Positions 26,115 to 39,325 of a stretch of DNA of 64,000 nt are shown here, in pieces (positions within the stretch are counted from its first letter, which is position 1; every line of letters starts with the position of its first letter). Location: NCBI GenBank assembly GCA_036564245.1, contig DATCKU010000054.1:62001-126000 (forward strand), in the 5' to 3' direction. This DNA is from Thermasporomyces sp036564245. GTDB lineage: Bacteria; Actinomycetota; Actinomycetes; Propionibacteriales; Actinopolymorphaceae. Both the position numbers and the translations under genes were made by a program. Under the pieces are notes generated by a model, which searched no databases, was not told the origin of the DNA, and worked only from the letters and a program-made list of their open reading frames with translations.

Positions 26115-26583
26115 TCTTTCCTGGAAAGCCCGCGCGCCCCGATCCGATCGAGTACGTTCGCTGCGGAGTGGCGCCGAATGTCGCGGACTGCGGCATCTCC
26201 GTCTGACCGGACCTCCCCAGGCTTCTCCTCGCCTCCCAAGGGATACCGGACACTTTGAGAGGTGGTTCGTTCACTGAACGTGGTCATTGTTCGGGAGTGG
26301 CGGCGGGAAGCTGTCGGACGAACCGTACAGCCCGCTCATGGCGCCAGAAGCGGTGCATATCGCGCTCGAGATCCGGGGGGTCATGGGGGGATACCTGTCC
26401 CACCTCAGAATCGGCGAGGGAGGCGTTCTACGGCCTCCCAGCGGCGATCCGCGATGTGGCGCACGGTACACTAAATGGTGAGTTCATCGGCCGCTCCGTC
26501 GTCTGGGGCGCCACGTTCCGTTGGGCACCGGACGCCACACGGAGCGGCTTTGTCGTGTCCGGCTGGCGGGAGGAAATCCGCAC
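26115..26583 (+). promoter_or_regulatory. gyrB leader/promoter region
   Basis: 469 bp without a gene. It contains a palindrome CGTTCA-C-TGAACG at 26268-26280, a 7-bp hairpin GGGAGGC / GCCTCCC at 26418-26439, and a -10-like TACACT at 26467-26472. GyrB transcription most likely begins around 26480, giving a leader of ~100 nt. The ribosome site of gyrB is GGGAGG at 26568-26573. Confidence 0.45.
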
Positions 26584-28680
<2,097 letters not shown>

Positions 28681-28729
28681 TCGCCCTGCCTGCGTACTCA
28701 TCCCCGCTTGAGCTAAGGAAAGTTCACCA

Positions 28730-31344
<2,615 letters not shown>

Positions 31345-31348
<4 letters not shown>

Positions 31349-32085
31349 CACGGAATGGCGGGCCTGAGGAATCCGCGACTCAGGTCATCTCGACGTCAGG
31401 CGCCAGCTCGGATTCCTCGTCCCCAGACGACGTGCCTACCGTCGCTGGCGTACAACCGGACTCAGGCCCGCCAAATCCGGATCCGGATCGACCGGATTCG
31501 GACATCCAGCAGGAGCAGGCGCGCGCCGAGCATCCGCAGTTCGCGGGCCGGCCCGACCGGGGGCCCGACCCTGGCACCCGCGCTGAGTACACGGCGCGGA
31601 TGGTGCCACCGCGACCCGACACACGCCGCCCGGACCCGTACCGTCCCGACTTCGGCCCGCGCCGTTGGCAGCAGCGGCCAGCACCTCCCCGCCCCGAGCC
31701 TCCCGACCGGTCGCGGGTCCGGCGTGCGCGGCTGCGGGCGGTCCGGATCGACCCGTGGTCGGTGATGAAGACCGCCTTCCTGCTCTCGATCGCGTTCGGC
31801 ATCTGCACGGTCGTGTCGGTGACCACCGTCTGGATGGTCTTGGACGCGGCTGGTGTGTACGACTCCATCAGTCGTACGGTGACCGACGTCCTGGGGAGCG
31901 CGTCGAACACCCGGTTCAACCTCGAGGACTACATCGGTCTGCAGCGGGTGCTCGGCTTCACCGCGCTGATCTGCGTGGTCGATGTGGTCCTGATTACGGC
32001 GATATCGACGCTTTGCGCGTTCCTCTACAATCTGTCTGCGAGCCTGCTGGGAGGCTTGGAGGTCACCCTCGCCGAGGAGGACTGA
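31345..32085 (+). CDS. DUF3566 domain membrane protein
   Basis: 246 residues. A Pro/Asp-rich disordered N-terminal half (~125 residues) precedes DUF3566, which holds two membrane helices (TAFLLSIAFGICTVVSVTTV and VLGFTALICVVDVVLITAIS) separated by an outer loop. The C-terminus ends NLSASLLGGLEVTLAEED. The family follows gyrA in most actinomycetes (Rv0007/CwsA-neighbour position in mycobacteria). A 4-bp overlap with gyrA indicates coupling. Molecular role unknown. Confidence 0.88.
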
Positions 32086-32166
32086 CGGACCCCGGCGTAC
32101 TAGCGACGGCCCGGTTTGGGTTGGACGCTAGGGTTGAGGTAACGTTCTTCGCCGCACGGTCGCTTC

Positions 32167-32240
32167 GGGCCTATAGCTCAGTCGGTTAGAGCGCTGCCCT
32201 GATAAGGCAGAGGTCAGTGGTTCAAGTCCACTTAGGCCCA
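32167..32240 (+). tRNA. tRNA-Ile (GAT anticodon)
   Basis: 74-nt cloverleaf: acceptor GGGCCTA/TAGGCCC, D arm AGCTCAGTCGGTTAGAGC, anticodon arm CTGCCCTGATAAGGCAG with GAT, T arm GTGGTTCAAGTCCAC, discriminator A. The CCA end is not encoded. tRNA-Ile just after the gyrA locus is the standard actinobacterial position. Confidence 0.97.
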
Positions 32241-32317
32241 CAAGATCGAGTACGCTGCGCCACCGGTGGCCCTTCCTCGTGACCTTGGTCGTCGTTCCTG
32301 AAGGAGAAGATCTCCCG

Positions 32318-32461
32318 ATGAAGAAGAAGTTGCTGTTGGTCCTCCTCGCCGCGGTCGGTGGCTGGCTGGCGTACCGGCGACTGCAGAACGACGAGAAAGA
32401 TCACAACCTCTGGGCCGAGGCCGGGACTGACCCGGTGGCGCCGACGGGCGGGCTGCGCTGA
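32318..32461 (+). CDS. DLW-39 family protein
   Basis: 47 residues: a single hydrophobic N-terminal helix (KKKLLLVLLAAVGGWLAYRR) and the short conserved tail with LWAEA (here NLW instead of DLW). Small proteins of this family are encoded between tRNA-Ile and tRNA-Ala in actinomycetes. ATG 32318 follows AAGGAGAAG. Function unknown; a membrane-anchored micropeptide is likely. Confidence 0.85.
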   Translation: MKKKLLLVLLAAVGGWLAYRRLQNDEKDHNLWAEAGTDPVAPTGGLR

Positions 32462-32557
32462 TCGAATAGCTCGCGGTAGGCTTCGAGCGCTGTCGTAGGT
32501 GTGCCCGAGAACGCCCGGGTTCTGCGACTTCCTCTTCCGAGGGCTGTAGACCTTCGA

Positions 32558-32633
32558 GGGGGCGTAGCTCAACTGGCAGAGCACTGCCTTTGCAAGGCAG
32601 GGGTTAGGGGTTCGAGTCCCCTCGTCTCCACCA
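32558..32633 (+). tRNA. tRNA-Ala (TGC anticodon)
   Basis: 76 nt including an encoded CCA end. Acceptor GGGGGCG/CGTCTCC with two G-T pairs, D arm AGCTCAACTGGCAGAGC, anticodon arm CTGCCTTTGCAAGGCAG (TGC), T arm GGGGTTCGAGTCCCC. It marks the left border of the variable island, but no duplicate of its 3' end is visible at the far border. Confidence 0.97.
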
Positions 32634-32773
32634 CAGCTGACCAGCGGTTTCCCGGGTTGCGGGACGCCCTAAATGATCAAGGGGCATGGACCACCCATGA
32701 GGGCTGCCAAGTCCCGGACCGATCGCGCTGAACAAGGCCGCACCGAGCGCAACGAAGGTCGCCACCGGCCGGG

Positions 32774-32998
32774 TCACGAAGAAGTTCCTTCGTCGAGTCG
32801 CTGCATCACGACGAGCGCTGCCTGTGCCCGCATCCACAAGCGAGCCCAGCGTGGATCGCTGGTGTAGGCGTTGTCGTCGGGCGCGTCGCCAAGATCGCGA
32901 ATCATGGGTCCGAGTGCACGTTCGAGGTCAAGGAACGCCGGGACCTCCTCTGCGTGCAGGACGCTGGGCACGGCAGCCTGGGCCTGAGGAAGAACCAA
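32774..32998 (-). pseudogene. Short fragment of an unrecognised gene
   Basis: 74 residues (HAEEVPAFLDLERALGPM, then DPRWARLWMRAQAALVVM) with protein-like composition, but the only start is a TTG without a ribosome site, and an in-frame stop lies 10 codons upstream. The stretch resembles a C-terminal piece of a larger gene. No family is recognised. The rest of the 505-bp gap from tRNA-Ala (32633) to the next gene holds no other support. Confidence 0.35.
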
Positions 32999-33138
32999 GC
33001 AGTCGTCGTAGAGACCGTCGGAGTCCTACCACCGCATGGCACCTCGACTTGACAGCAGCGTGATCCCAACCGCGAGCAAAGTAATTGTTCGTCATGGGGC
33101 GGCGCACAGTTGGTCCGTCGGGGCGTCAGTGCGCCTTG

Positions 33139-33600
33139 CTACCTGCCGCGCCAAAAGAGCCACCGTCTCTTCGGCGGTTCCGGCGGTGGCGGCTGACCGA
33201 CGTCGAGCCCGAGCATCGCGCCGTACGCTGCGATGCCATCCTCGGCTCCGTTCTGGTACCGCTTCATCACCCGCTGAACGGGCCAGATCCTCGTCTCGTC
33301 GGTGAGCACCAGCTCGACGTTGACCTCACCCTCCGGGTCCTCGTCGTTCGTATGCCACGTCCCGCCAGCATGGCGTCGGATGACTTCCCCCACGTAGGCA
33401 CCGAGCGCGAAGATTCGCGCTCCGAGGTCGGCAGCGAGCAGGCCGCCACGCTTCGGCCGTCCGTGATCGGAGTGGTCATCGAAGAATCGATCGATCGACC
33501 ACAGGCTCTGCGGGCTGAAGTCGGCGCGATAGCCAGACGACTGCAAGGCCTGGGCGATCCACGCCGCGGACCTGTCGATGTCCTCACGTAGCGAAGCCAC
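33139..33600 (-). CDS. Conserved hypothetical cytosolic protein
   Basis: 153 residues from the GTG at 33600, which has GGAGGG just upstream; an in-frame ATG at 33675 gives 178 residues but adds sequence of no clear character. The protein is acidic and well ordered: REDIDRSAAWIAQALQSSGY, SLWSIDRFFDDHSD, FALGAYVGEVIRR, then VELVLTDETRIWPVQRVMKR and NGAEDGIAAYGAMLGL. It ends in a Pro-rich basic tail. The function is unknown; the pattern recalls actinobacterial proteins of toxin-immunity-like size. Confidence 0.65.
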   Translation of the reverse strand: MASLREDIDRSAAWIAQALQSSGYRADFSPQSLWSIDRFFDDHSDHGRPKRGGLLAADLGARIFALGAYVGEVIRRHAGGTWHTNDEDPEGEVNVELVLTDETRIWPVQRVMKRYQNGAEDGIAAYGAMLGLDVGQPPPPEPPKRRWLFWRGR

Positions 33601-33624
33601 ATAACCCTCCCGCCCTGAGGCTGA

Positions 33625-33765
33625 ATGACGAGAGGCTACCGCTACGCCGTCCTGGACGACCGCATGCGCGATCACTTCGGAAAACAGCTTCTCCTCATCG
33701 AGGATCTCACCGAGTGCCTCAATCCAGGGTCGATCACGGTCCGGGATCGCACCAGGTGCGTGTGA
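33625..33765 (+). CDS. Possible short ORF or gene remnant
   Basis: 46 codons (GYRYAVLDDRMRDHFGKQL, then LIEDLTECLNPGSITVRD), too short for the usual ORF cutoffs. The composition looks like real protein, but there is no ribosome site and it overlaps the longer form of the opposite gene's 5' region. It may be a remnant of a larger gene. Confidence 0.25.
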   Translation: MTRGYRYAVLDDRMRDHFGKQLLLIEDLTECLNPGSITVRDRTRCV

Positions 33766-33774
33766 GCCGGACCC

Positions 33775-34248
33775 TCAGCCCTTGTGCGAGACGTCCTGCC
33801 GCTGCCCAGCTGCGTGTGCGGCGAGTCCTGAGGCGCATTCCTCGATGAACCCGGTCAAGATCCGACGGTAGAGCCGGCCGGTCCCAGGCACCTTCGGCTC
33901 GAACGACGAGTGCCAACGGATTGTCGTGCCGTCCTTGGTGGGTTCGAGGTCGACGTCGGCTCGGTAACCGCGAATTGGCATTCCGGACAGGAGGGTGTAG
34001 CTGAACCGGCGTCCGGGCACGAGCTCGACGATCTGCTCCCGGCTGGTGACCTTGGTGCCGAGCCGCCGGCTGCGGAAGACCCGGATAGCGCCGACCCCTT
34101 CAGGATCGTCGCTGTCGGCGCGTCGCTCCAGCTCGAAGGACCCGATAGGCGACCAGCGGGGCCAGCTGGCGCCGTCACGGAGCAAGGCGTACACGGTTTC
34201 CGGGTGCGCGGTGGTGTGCGCGCGTACGTCGATGTGCTGTCGTTTCAC
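33775..34248 (-). CDS. SRPBCC family protein (polyketide cyclase/START-like)
   Basis: 157 residues. The SRPBCC fold is shown by VRAHTTAHPETVYALLRDGA and WPRWSPIGSFEL at the N-terminus, central strands EQIVELVPGRRFSYTLLSG, and C-terminal IRWHSSFEPKVPGTGRLYRR with a long closing helix. It binds small hydrophobic ligands in a pocket. GTG 34248 follows GGAGAGG. Divergent from a tetR gene with a perfect palindrome between them, so it is probably controlled by that repressor. Confidence 0.85.
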   Translation of the reverse strand: MKRQHIDVRAHTTAHPETVYALLRDGASWPRWSPIGSFELERRADSDDPEGVGAIRVFRSRRLGTKVTSREQIVELVPGRRFSYTLLSGMPIRGYRADVDLEPTKDGTTIRWHSSFEPKVPGTGRLYRRILTGFIEECASGLAAHAAGQRQDVSHKG

Positions 34249-34272
34249 TGCCCTCTCCGAGAATGAACCATG

Positions 34273-34286
34273 TGGTACATGTACCA
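34273..34286. promoter_or_regulatory. TetR operator candidate
   Basis: Perfect 14-bp palindrome TGGTACATGTACCA, midway between the divergent SRPBCC (start 34248) and TetR (start 34320) genes, with a further half site GATGGTAC nearby. Position and symmetry fit autoregulation by the adjacent TetR protein. Confidence 0.75.
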
Positions 34287-34319
34287 GATGGTACGACCAG
34301 GCGATCGTGAGGAGACACG

Positions 34320-34928
34320 GTGGGCCACGCACGAGAGCGCTTGCTGGCACGAGCGATCGAGTACGTCGCGCAGAACGGCGTCAACAACCTCACCCTGAGG
34401 CGGCTTGCGGCGGAGCTTGGCACCAGTCACCGGATGTTGATCTACCATCTCGGCTCCAAGGAGGGCTTGCTCGTCGAGGTAGTCCGGGAGGTCGAGCGGC
34501 AACAGCGCCAGGCGCTCGCGGAGCTGGAACGCGAGCTCGACGCCGGCGTCGACGGTGTCGCCGCGGCGGCCGAGCTGACACGTCGCTTCTGGTCTCGTCT
34601 GGCCGATCCAGCCATGGCTCCGTACGAGCGGCTGTTCTTCGAGCTCTACGGTCACGCGCTCCAACACGACCCAGGCGCGGTACGCCTGCTCGACGGCGTT
34701 GTCGAAAGCTGGCTGACCCCGCTCACAGAGCTTGTTCGCCGGTTGGGCGTGCCGGCCGAAGCCGCCCCGGCCAGAGCCCGGCTCGGGCTCGCGGTCGTGC
34801 GTGGGCTCCTTCTCGACCTCCTCGCGACCGGTGACCGCGCCGGCGTGGACGCTGCGCTGGAGGCGTTCATCACGAGCTTCACTGCCCAAGATCGGGAACA
34901 GGTCGGCGACCATCGAGAGACCAGATGA
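34320..34928 (+). CDS. TetR/AcrR family transcriptional regulator
   Basis: 202 residues. The N-terminal HTH (ERLLARAIEYVAQNGVNNLT, LRRLAAELGTSHRMLIYHLG, SKEGLLVEVV) spans about 5-55; the remainder is an all-helical ligand-binding domain. The HTH class with SHRMLIYHF/LGSKEGLL is common among actinobacterial TetR proteins. GTG 34320 follows GAGGAG. It probably represses the divergent SRPBCC gene and itself. Confidence 0.9.
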   Translation: MGHARERLLARAIEYVAQNGVNNLTLRRLAAELGTSHRMLIYHLGSKEGLLVEVVREVERQQRQALAELERELDAGVDGVAAAAELTRRFWSRLADPAMAPYERLFFELYGHALQHDPGAVRLLDGVVESWLTPLTELVRRLGVPAEAAPARARLGLAVVRGLLLDLLATGDRAGVDAALEAFITSFTAQDREQVGDHRETR

Positions 34929-34930
34929 GC

Positions 34931-35000
34931 AGGGAGCTCGGGTCGACCAGGGAGCCCGAGTGCCGCAGGGAGTCCAGTTGCGCAGGGAGTCCAGGTGGGG
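34931..35000 (+). repeat. Four degenerate 17-18-bp tandem repeats
   Basis: Four successive units beginning AGGGAG: AGGGAGCTCGGGTCGACC, AGGGAGCCCGAGTGCCGC, AGGGAGTCCAGTTGCGC and AGGGAGTCCAGGTGGGG, starting two bases after the TetR stop. No coding or known regulatory role is evident. The following gap to 35198 holds a 7-bp hairpin (GGCGATC/GATCGCC, 35059-35078) and nothing else clear. Confidence 0.65.
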
Positions 35001-35198
35001 CCGAAAGGTCTCATGGAGGCGGTCGGTGACGAAAGGACTAGCTGGCTGGACATGCGACGGCGATCGCAGGTGATCGCCGCGGGACTACAGCGGCCCTGTC
35101 GATGGTTACCACAAGTGCCTTCGTTCTGATGAGGGCTGCACACGTACGAAAACCGAAGCACCGATCAAGGCCTTGGAACTTCGACAGAAAGGCGTTCC

Positions 35199-35843
35199 AT
35201 GTCCCGCATCACCGTCATCGGCGGCACCGGGTACGCCGGATCGGCCATCGTCGCCGAGGCCGCTTCCCGTGGTCACGAGGTCACCGCGTTCAGCCGCTCG
35301 CGTCCGGCCACACCGGTTCCGAACGTGAACTATGTCCAAGGTGACGCCACCGACGAGGCCGCGCTGTCCTCGGTCATCTCCGGGGCGGACGTCGTCGTGG
35401 GGGCGCTGGCGCCGCGTGGCCGGTTCGCGGGCTCGTTCCGTGAGGTGTACCGCACGATCGCACGTCTTGCCGACGCCGAGGGAGCTGCGCTCTTCATCGT
35501 CGGTGGCTTCTCGTCACTGCGCCCAGCGCCCGGCGCTCCGCGCTACGTCGAGGATCTCAGCAACGTTCCCGCTGAGTTCCACGAGGAGATCCGCACGGCG
35601 GCGGCGCTCGTCATCGAAGACCTCCCTGCCACTCCGGAGTCACTCAGCTGGGTGTTCGTGAGCCCGGCAGCGCAGTTCGGCGCGGCCTCGCCCGGCGAAC
35701 GGCGGGGCACGTATCGGGTCGGCGACGATGTCGCTGTTCAGCCCGACGGAGGATTCATCTCTGGCGCGGACTATGCGCTGGGATTCGTCGACCTCATCGA
35801 AAAGGGAAGCTACCGGCGCGCCCACGTCAACCTGGGGTACTGA
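35199..35843 (+). CDS. NAD(P)-binding Rossmann-fold protein (YwnB-like)
   Basis: 214 residues of the atypical SDR/NmrA-like type: GGTGYAGSAIVAEAASRGHE binds the dinucleotide, GDATDEAAL and ADVVVGALAPRG follow, and FIVGGFSSLRPAPGAP ends the Rossmann core. No catalytic YxxxK is present. Such proteins often act as reductases or redox sensors of unknown substrate. ATG 35199 has AAAGG upstream. Single gene. Confidence 0.85.
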   Translation: MSRITVIGGTGYAGSAIVAEAASRGHEVTAFSRSRPATPVPNVNYVQGDATDEAALSSVISGADVVVGALAPRGRFAGSFREVYRTIARLADAEGAALFIVGGFSSLRPAPGAPRYVEDLSNVPAEFHEEIRTAAALVIEDLPATPESLSWVFVSPAAQFGAASPGERRGTYRVGDDVAVQPDGGFISGADYALGFVDLIEKGSYRRAHVNLGY

Positions 35844-35958
35844 GGACGCGGCTCGGTACTGGCGTGAAGCTGTGGAGGATCCTCGTACCTATAGCGACCG
35901 AGATTCTCCACAGCCTTGCGGCTCGTCCTTCGCACTCCGGTGGCTACCATGCTCCGGC

Positions 35959-36444
35959 ATGGCTGATCTTTACGAGGTACTGATTACCGCCGAGCTTCGG
36001 GGCGACCTGTCGGATGCCGAGCTTGCCGAACTTCGTTGGCATCTAGGGCTTGGGCCCCAGCCGGAAAGACTCGCCATCGTGAACGGTTGGTACGTCGTCA
36101 CCACCGACGAGGAGGGCAATGAACTGCCCGAAGATCAATGGACGGTCGACAGATACCCGCTGTTGGCCGAGCGCGGCGTTGCCGACGCGCGGGTTGGCGG
36201 CGTGGTCTTCTCCGAGCTCGCGCGTCGGGAAGACCCGGGGAACACGAGTTTGGCGTTGACGTCCCGTCAGGTTGTGCACGCCGAGGACCTCGATCTGCTG
36301 GGCCAGCTTCTCCGGTGGCTTCAGGACAACGCGACCGGTTACGGGGGCGGCCCTCCTCACTTCAGCTGCCACATGCGCTTCTTCGAAGAGGGCTTCACCC
36401 TGAAACCGGTTTCGGTCAACGAGTCAGGCATCGTGATCAACTAG
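35959..36444 (+). CDS. Hypothetical protein
   Basis: 161 residues, acidic: YEVLITAELRGDLSDAELAE, RWHLGLGPQPERL, a strand-rich centre (GWYVVTTDEEGNELPEDQW) and LQDNATGYGGGPPHFSCHMR near the C-terminus. The ATG at 35959 lacks a clear ribosome site, which might mean leaderless translation. Not recognised as a family. Confidence 0.6.
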   Translation: MADLYEVLITAELRGDLSDAELAELRWHLGLGPQPERLAIVNGWYVVTTDEEGNELPEDQWTVDRYPLLAERGVADARVGGVVFSELARREDPGNTSLALTSRQVVHAEDLDLLGQLLRWLQDNATGYGGGPPHFSCHMRFFEEGFTLKPVSVNESGIVIN

Positions 36445-36505
36445 GTCACGGTGACCAAGTAGTCCGGGCCAGTGTCGATCGGCGCTGCCGTATCGCCAAC
36501 CGGTT

Positions 36506-37137
36506 TCAGATCTTCTGAGCCAGAAGGTATCCCTGTGGGGAGGCCTCGCCTCCTTCAGGGGAACGACCGCCCCAGAACACGGGCCTGAACCCGGCCTCCG
36601 TGACCCTGCGCTGCATCTCGTCGGGCGAGGGCCAATAGAGATCGAACTCCACATTCAAGCCAGTGCTGCGCCTCGCACGGGTCATCTGATTGTTGCCGGC
36701 CTTGAAGGCGGTCACAAAGTAGCCTCCCGGCTTGACGACACGTGCGAGCTCGCCAAACGCAGTTGGCCTGTCCGATGGCCTGAGGTACATGAGGGAGTAC
36801 CAGCCAGCGTCGCATCGTCAAATGGCAGATCGCGCACATCAGCGATCTCGAAGGAAAACTGGGGGTAGTCACGCCGCGCGACACGAATCATTCCGGGTGA
36901 CAGGTCGACTCCTCGTGGGCACAGGCCTTGCGCGGCCAAATAGGGCATGAGTCTTCCCGTCCCGCAACCGACGTCGCCGACATCTTTGCCGACGTTTCCC
37001 GCACGGGTCAGCTCGCAGAAGAGGTTGAGCACAGCTCGGTCAGTCGGCATCCGCTGCAAGGCATCGGCGAGATGTTCGGCGTAGTAGTCGGCGAGGACGT
37101 CGTGTGCAGCTCTGAGCTCTTCGGTCTTCGCATCCAT
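36506..37137 (-). pseudogene. SAM-dependent methyltransferase interrupted by a frameshift
   Basis: The N-terminal part (37137 to about 36803) has the SAM motif DVGCGTGRLMPYLAAQG and ends in LPFDDATLA; the C-terminal part (about 36802 to 36506) is in another frame and continues with WYSLMYLRPSDRPTAFGEL, ARVVKPGGYFVTAFKAG and a normal end SPQGYLLAQKI. Related enzymes read through LAGVLAWYSL here, so roughly ten bases may have been lost between short CTGG repeats, or one base is missing. A sequencing error is the alternative. Class I methyltransferase of unknown substrate. Confidence 0.75.
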
Positions 37138-37313
37138 GGTTGGACGCTAGTGGAGGCCATCGACGATCCGAGTGAAGCGTGAACGAGTGCTGAACCCCGG
37201 TCCACACAACAACCAGCGTTCAGCGCGAGAGGCACTCGTTGCGAGTCCGGACGGGAATGTTCCTGGTATCGATCAGCGATGAACCGACGCACCAAACCTA
37301 CTAGGCTCGGGAC

Positions 37314-37871
37314 ATGAGCGAAACAACTTCACAGCCTTCTCAGTCGGCCGCCCCCACGGAAGCGGAATCGCTGCAGGCGGTCCTTGAACGCAACCGGCGA
37401 ACCTTCGCCTGGAAGACGTCCGGGCTTGACGAGAAGGGCTTGCGGGCGACCACGGCTGCCAGTTCGATGACGCTCGGTGGTTTGGTCAAACACCTGGCCT
37501 TGGTCGAAGCAGACTGGCTAGCTGTCAAGCTCGCCGGCCAGGAGTACGGATCCCCTTGGGACGCCGTGGATTTCGACGCCGATCCGGACTGGGAATGGCG
37601 CACCGGCGCGTCGGACCCGCCAGCCGAGGTCTACGCGTTGTGGCGCCAGGCCGTGGAACGTTCGCGTCGACTCGTGCCCGAGGTCATCAAGGAGCGCGGA
37701 CTTGACGGACCGGCATCTTTTACGTGGCCGGACGGTCGCACTCCCACGGTCCGCGCCATGCTGCTGGACATGATCGAGGAGTACGCACGGCATACGGGCC
37801 ACGCAGACATCCTTCGTGAAGCGGTCGACGGCCGCGTGGGAGAAGACCCGCCGAAGGACTTCACGTTCTGA
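37314..37871 (+). CDS. DinB family protein (DUF664-like, mycothiol-dependent transferase type)
   Basis: 185 residues, four-helix bundle. The metal/thiol ligands appear as LGGLVKHLALVEADWL (His on helix 2) and YARHTGHADILREAVDG (two His near the C-terminus), the DUF664 pattern. Family members act as mycothiol- or bacillithiol-dependent S-transferases or detoxification enzymes. ATG 37314; ribosome site is weak. Single gene within the island. Confidence 0.85.
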   Translation: MSETTSQPSQSAAPTEAESLQAVLERNRRTFAWKTSGLDEKGLRATTAASSMTLGGLVKHLALVEADWLAVKLAGQEYGSPWDAVDFDADPDWEWRTGASDPPAEVYALWRQAVERSRRLVPEVIKERGLDGPASFTWPDGRTPTVRAMLLDMIEEYARHTGHADILREAVDGRVGEDPPKDFTF

Positions 37872-37970
37872 AAACGACGTCGAGACAGGCTTGGTGCGAG
37901 GAGCGTCCGGCTAGACCGACGGATCGGCAGGCCTGACTGCATTCATGTGATCTGCTTGCGAAGCTAGTTC

Positions 37971-39277
37971 TCAGGAGCGAGTCGGCCTGATCAGGTAGGT
38001 CACCGATCCGGCACGACGTGTCGTGTACGGAGTGCGCACGACGACCTCGGCTTCCTGTCGGCCAGGACTCGTCGGAAGTTTGACGTCGGCAACCGGAAGG
38101 CCCAGGTGCCCGGTCGTGTCAGCGCGACCTCTACCTCATCGTTCGTGTGAAGCTCGAGTTCGACCGCGTACGGATGGAACGCAGTCAATTGCAGTGCTGG
38201 CTCGTCCCGGCTGCCGGCAAGACCCACGTGCACAGCGGTCAGATCAGGGTAAAGCGCGGCTGGGTCGGTGACGAGGAGGTCGGCGCCCAACCAGTGGCGA
38301 TCCTGGAAGACCGGGCTGTACGGCGCGGGCGACCAGGTCGTTCCGGTCGGCGTGCCTTCGTGGAGTCCTATCACGGTCGCCGTGTGGAAGTAGCGCCACC
38401 ACATGTCAGCGGCCGACTCAGCGTGGTCCCTGGTGAGACCGATGAAGCGAGGGCGCGGTCCACCTGCCCGCTGCCGCCGGACGAGCTCGACCAAGCCCAA
38501 GGGTTCGTCTGACTCGGGATCGCACCAGAATGCTCCGTTCTGCCCATCCAGGACGACCCAGCGCTTCAGGTCGTCGATCCAGGCCTCGGAAACGACATGT
38601 CCACGGGCGTATCCGGTGTGGTGGTCTGCGGTTCGCAACGCAAGTTGCCGGGAAGGAACTCGTACCGCGTTCAACGCTTGCGACAAGACAGTGGAGTATT
38701 CGACACAAGCGAATCGCTCACCAGCTTCGACGCGGTCCAAGATCTCATGCGCATCGTCTCCGGCATGCTGGAGGCCGTCGTGCTCCCATGCGTTGGTCAC
38801 CCACGCAAGGAGTTTCTTTGCGGTTCCCCAGGCTGTTGTCTCTGGAGACGGTATGCGCCGTCGCAGTCGTTCTTCCGGCTCAGGTGGCAACCGGAAGAGC
38901 TCCACGTGGTAGCGAGGTGATGGGCACGGCCAGGACAAGAGCTCGATGGCTGGTGGTGGGATGTTGGCCCGCATCTGTCTCAGGAGCTTGTCCCACCGCT
39001 CGTCGTCGGCGAACGCGGCCTCCAGCTCACCCTCGAACAGCTCGGGCTGGCAGAACCCACCGGCCACGGCGTCTTCCAAGAGCGACCACGCACCATCTCG
39101 GTCGCCCACACCGTTGGCCGCGATCGCGCAGGCAGGCGCCCACATCCGTGCCCACATCTCGGTGTCACGCTCTAGCTCGGACCGCAGCGCGAGGAGCTCA
39201 CGATCGGCACGCTGCCTTGCGAGGTCGGAGGCTCTGCTTCGCAGCTTGTCCAGCTCGGCGTTCATGCCGTGCATCAT
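37971..39277 (-). pseudogene. Transglutaminase-like domain protein with a frameshift near its C-terminus
   Basis: The frame from ATG 39277 encodes ~390 good residues: a helical N-terminus, then a transglutaminase core with the Cys in FACVEYSTVLSQALNAVRVP, His in HVVSEAWID and Asp in VVLDGQNGAFW. After about 38110 the annotated frame degenerates and stops at 38000, while the next frame continues with GHLGLPVADVKLPTSPGRQ, EAEVVVRTPYTTRRAG and SVTYLIRPTRS, stopping at 37971. The switch lies between about 38100 and 38120. The core is intact, so the product may still fold. Confidence 0.75.
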
Positions 39278-39325
39278 CTTCGTGCTGACGCGGACCAGCA
39301 GGTGCGCCAGCAGAGCTGCGACAGT

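Noticed and set aside
26279..26292. Possible fourth copy of repeat A (TGGTCATTGT before gyrB)
   Set aside because: Only ten bases match and the flanking blocks are missing; expected by chance at this window size.
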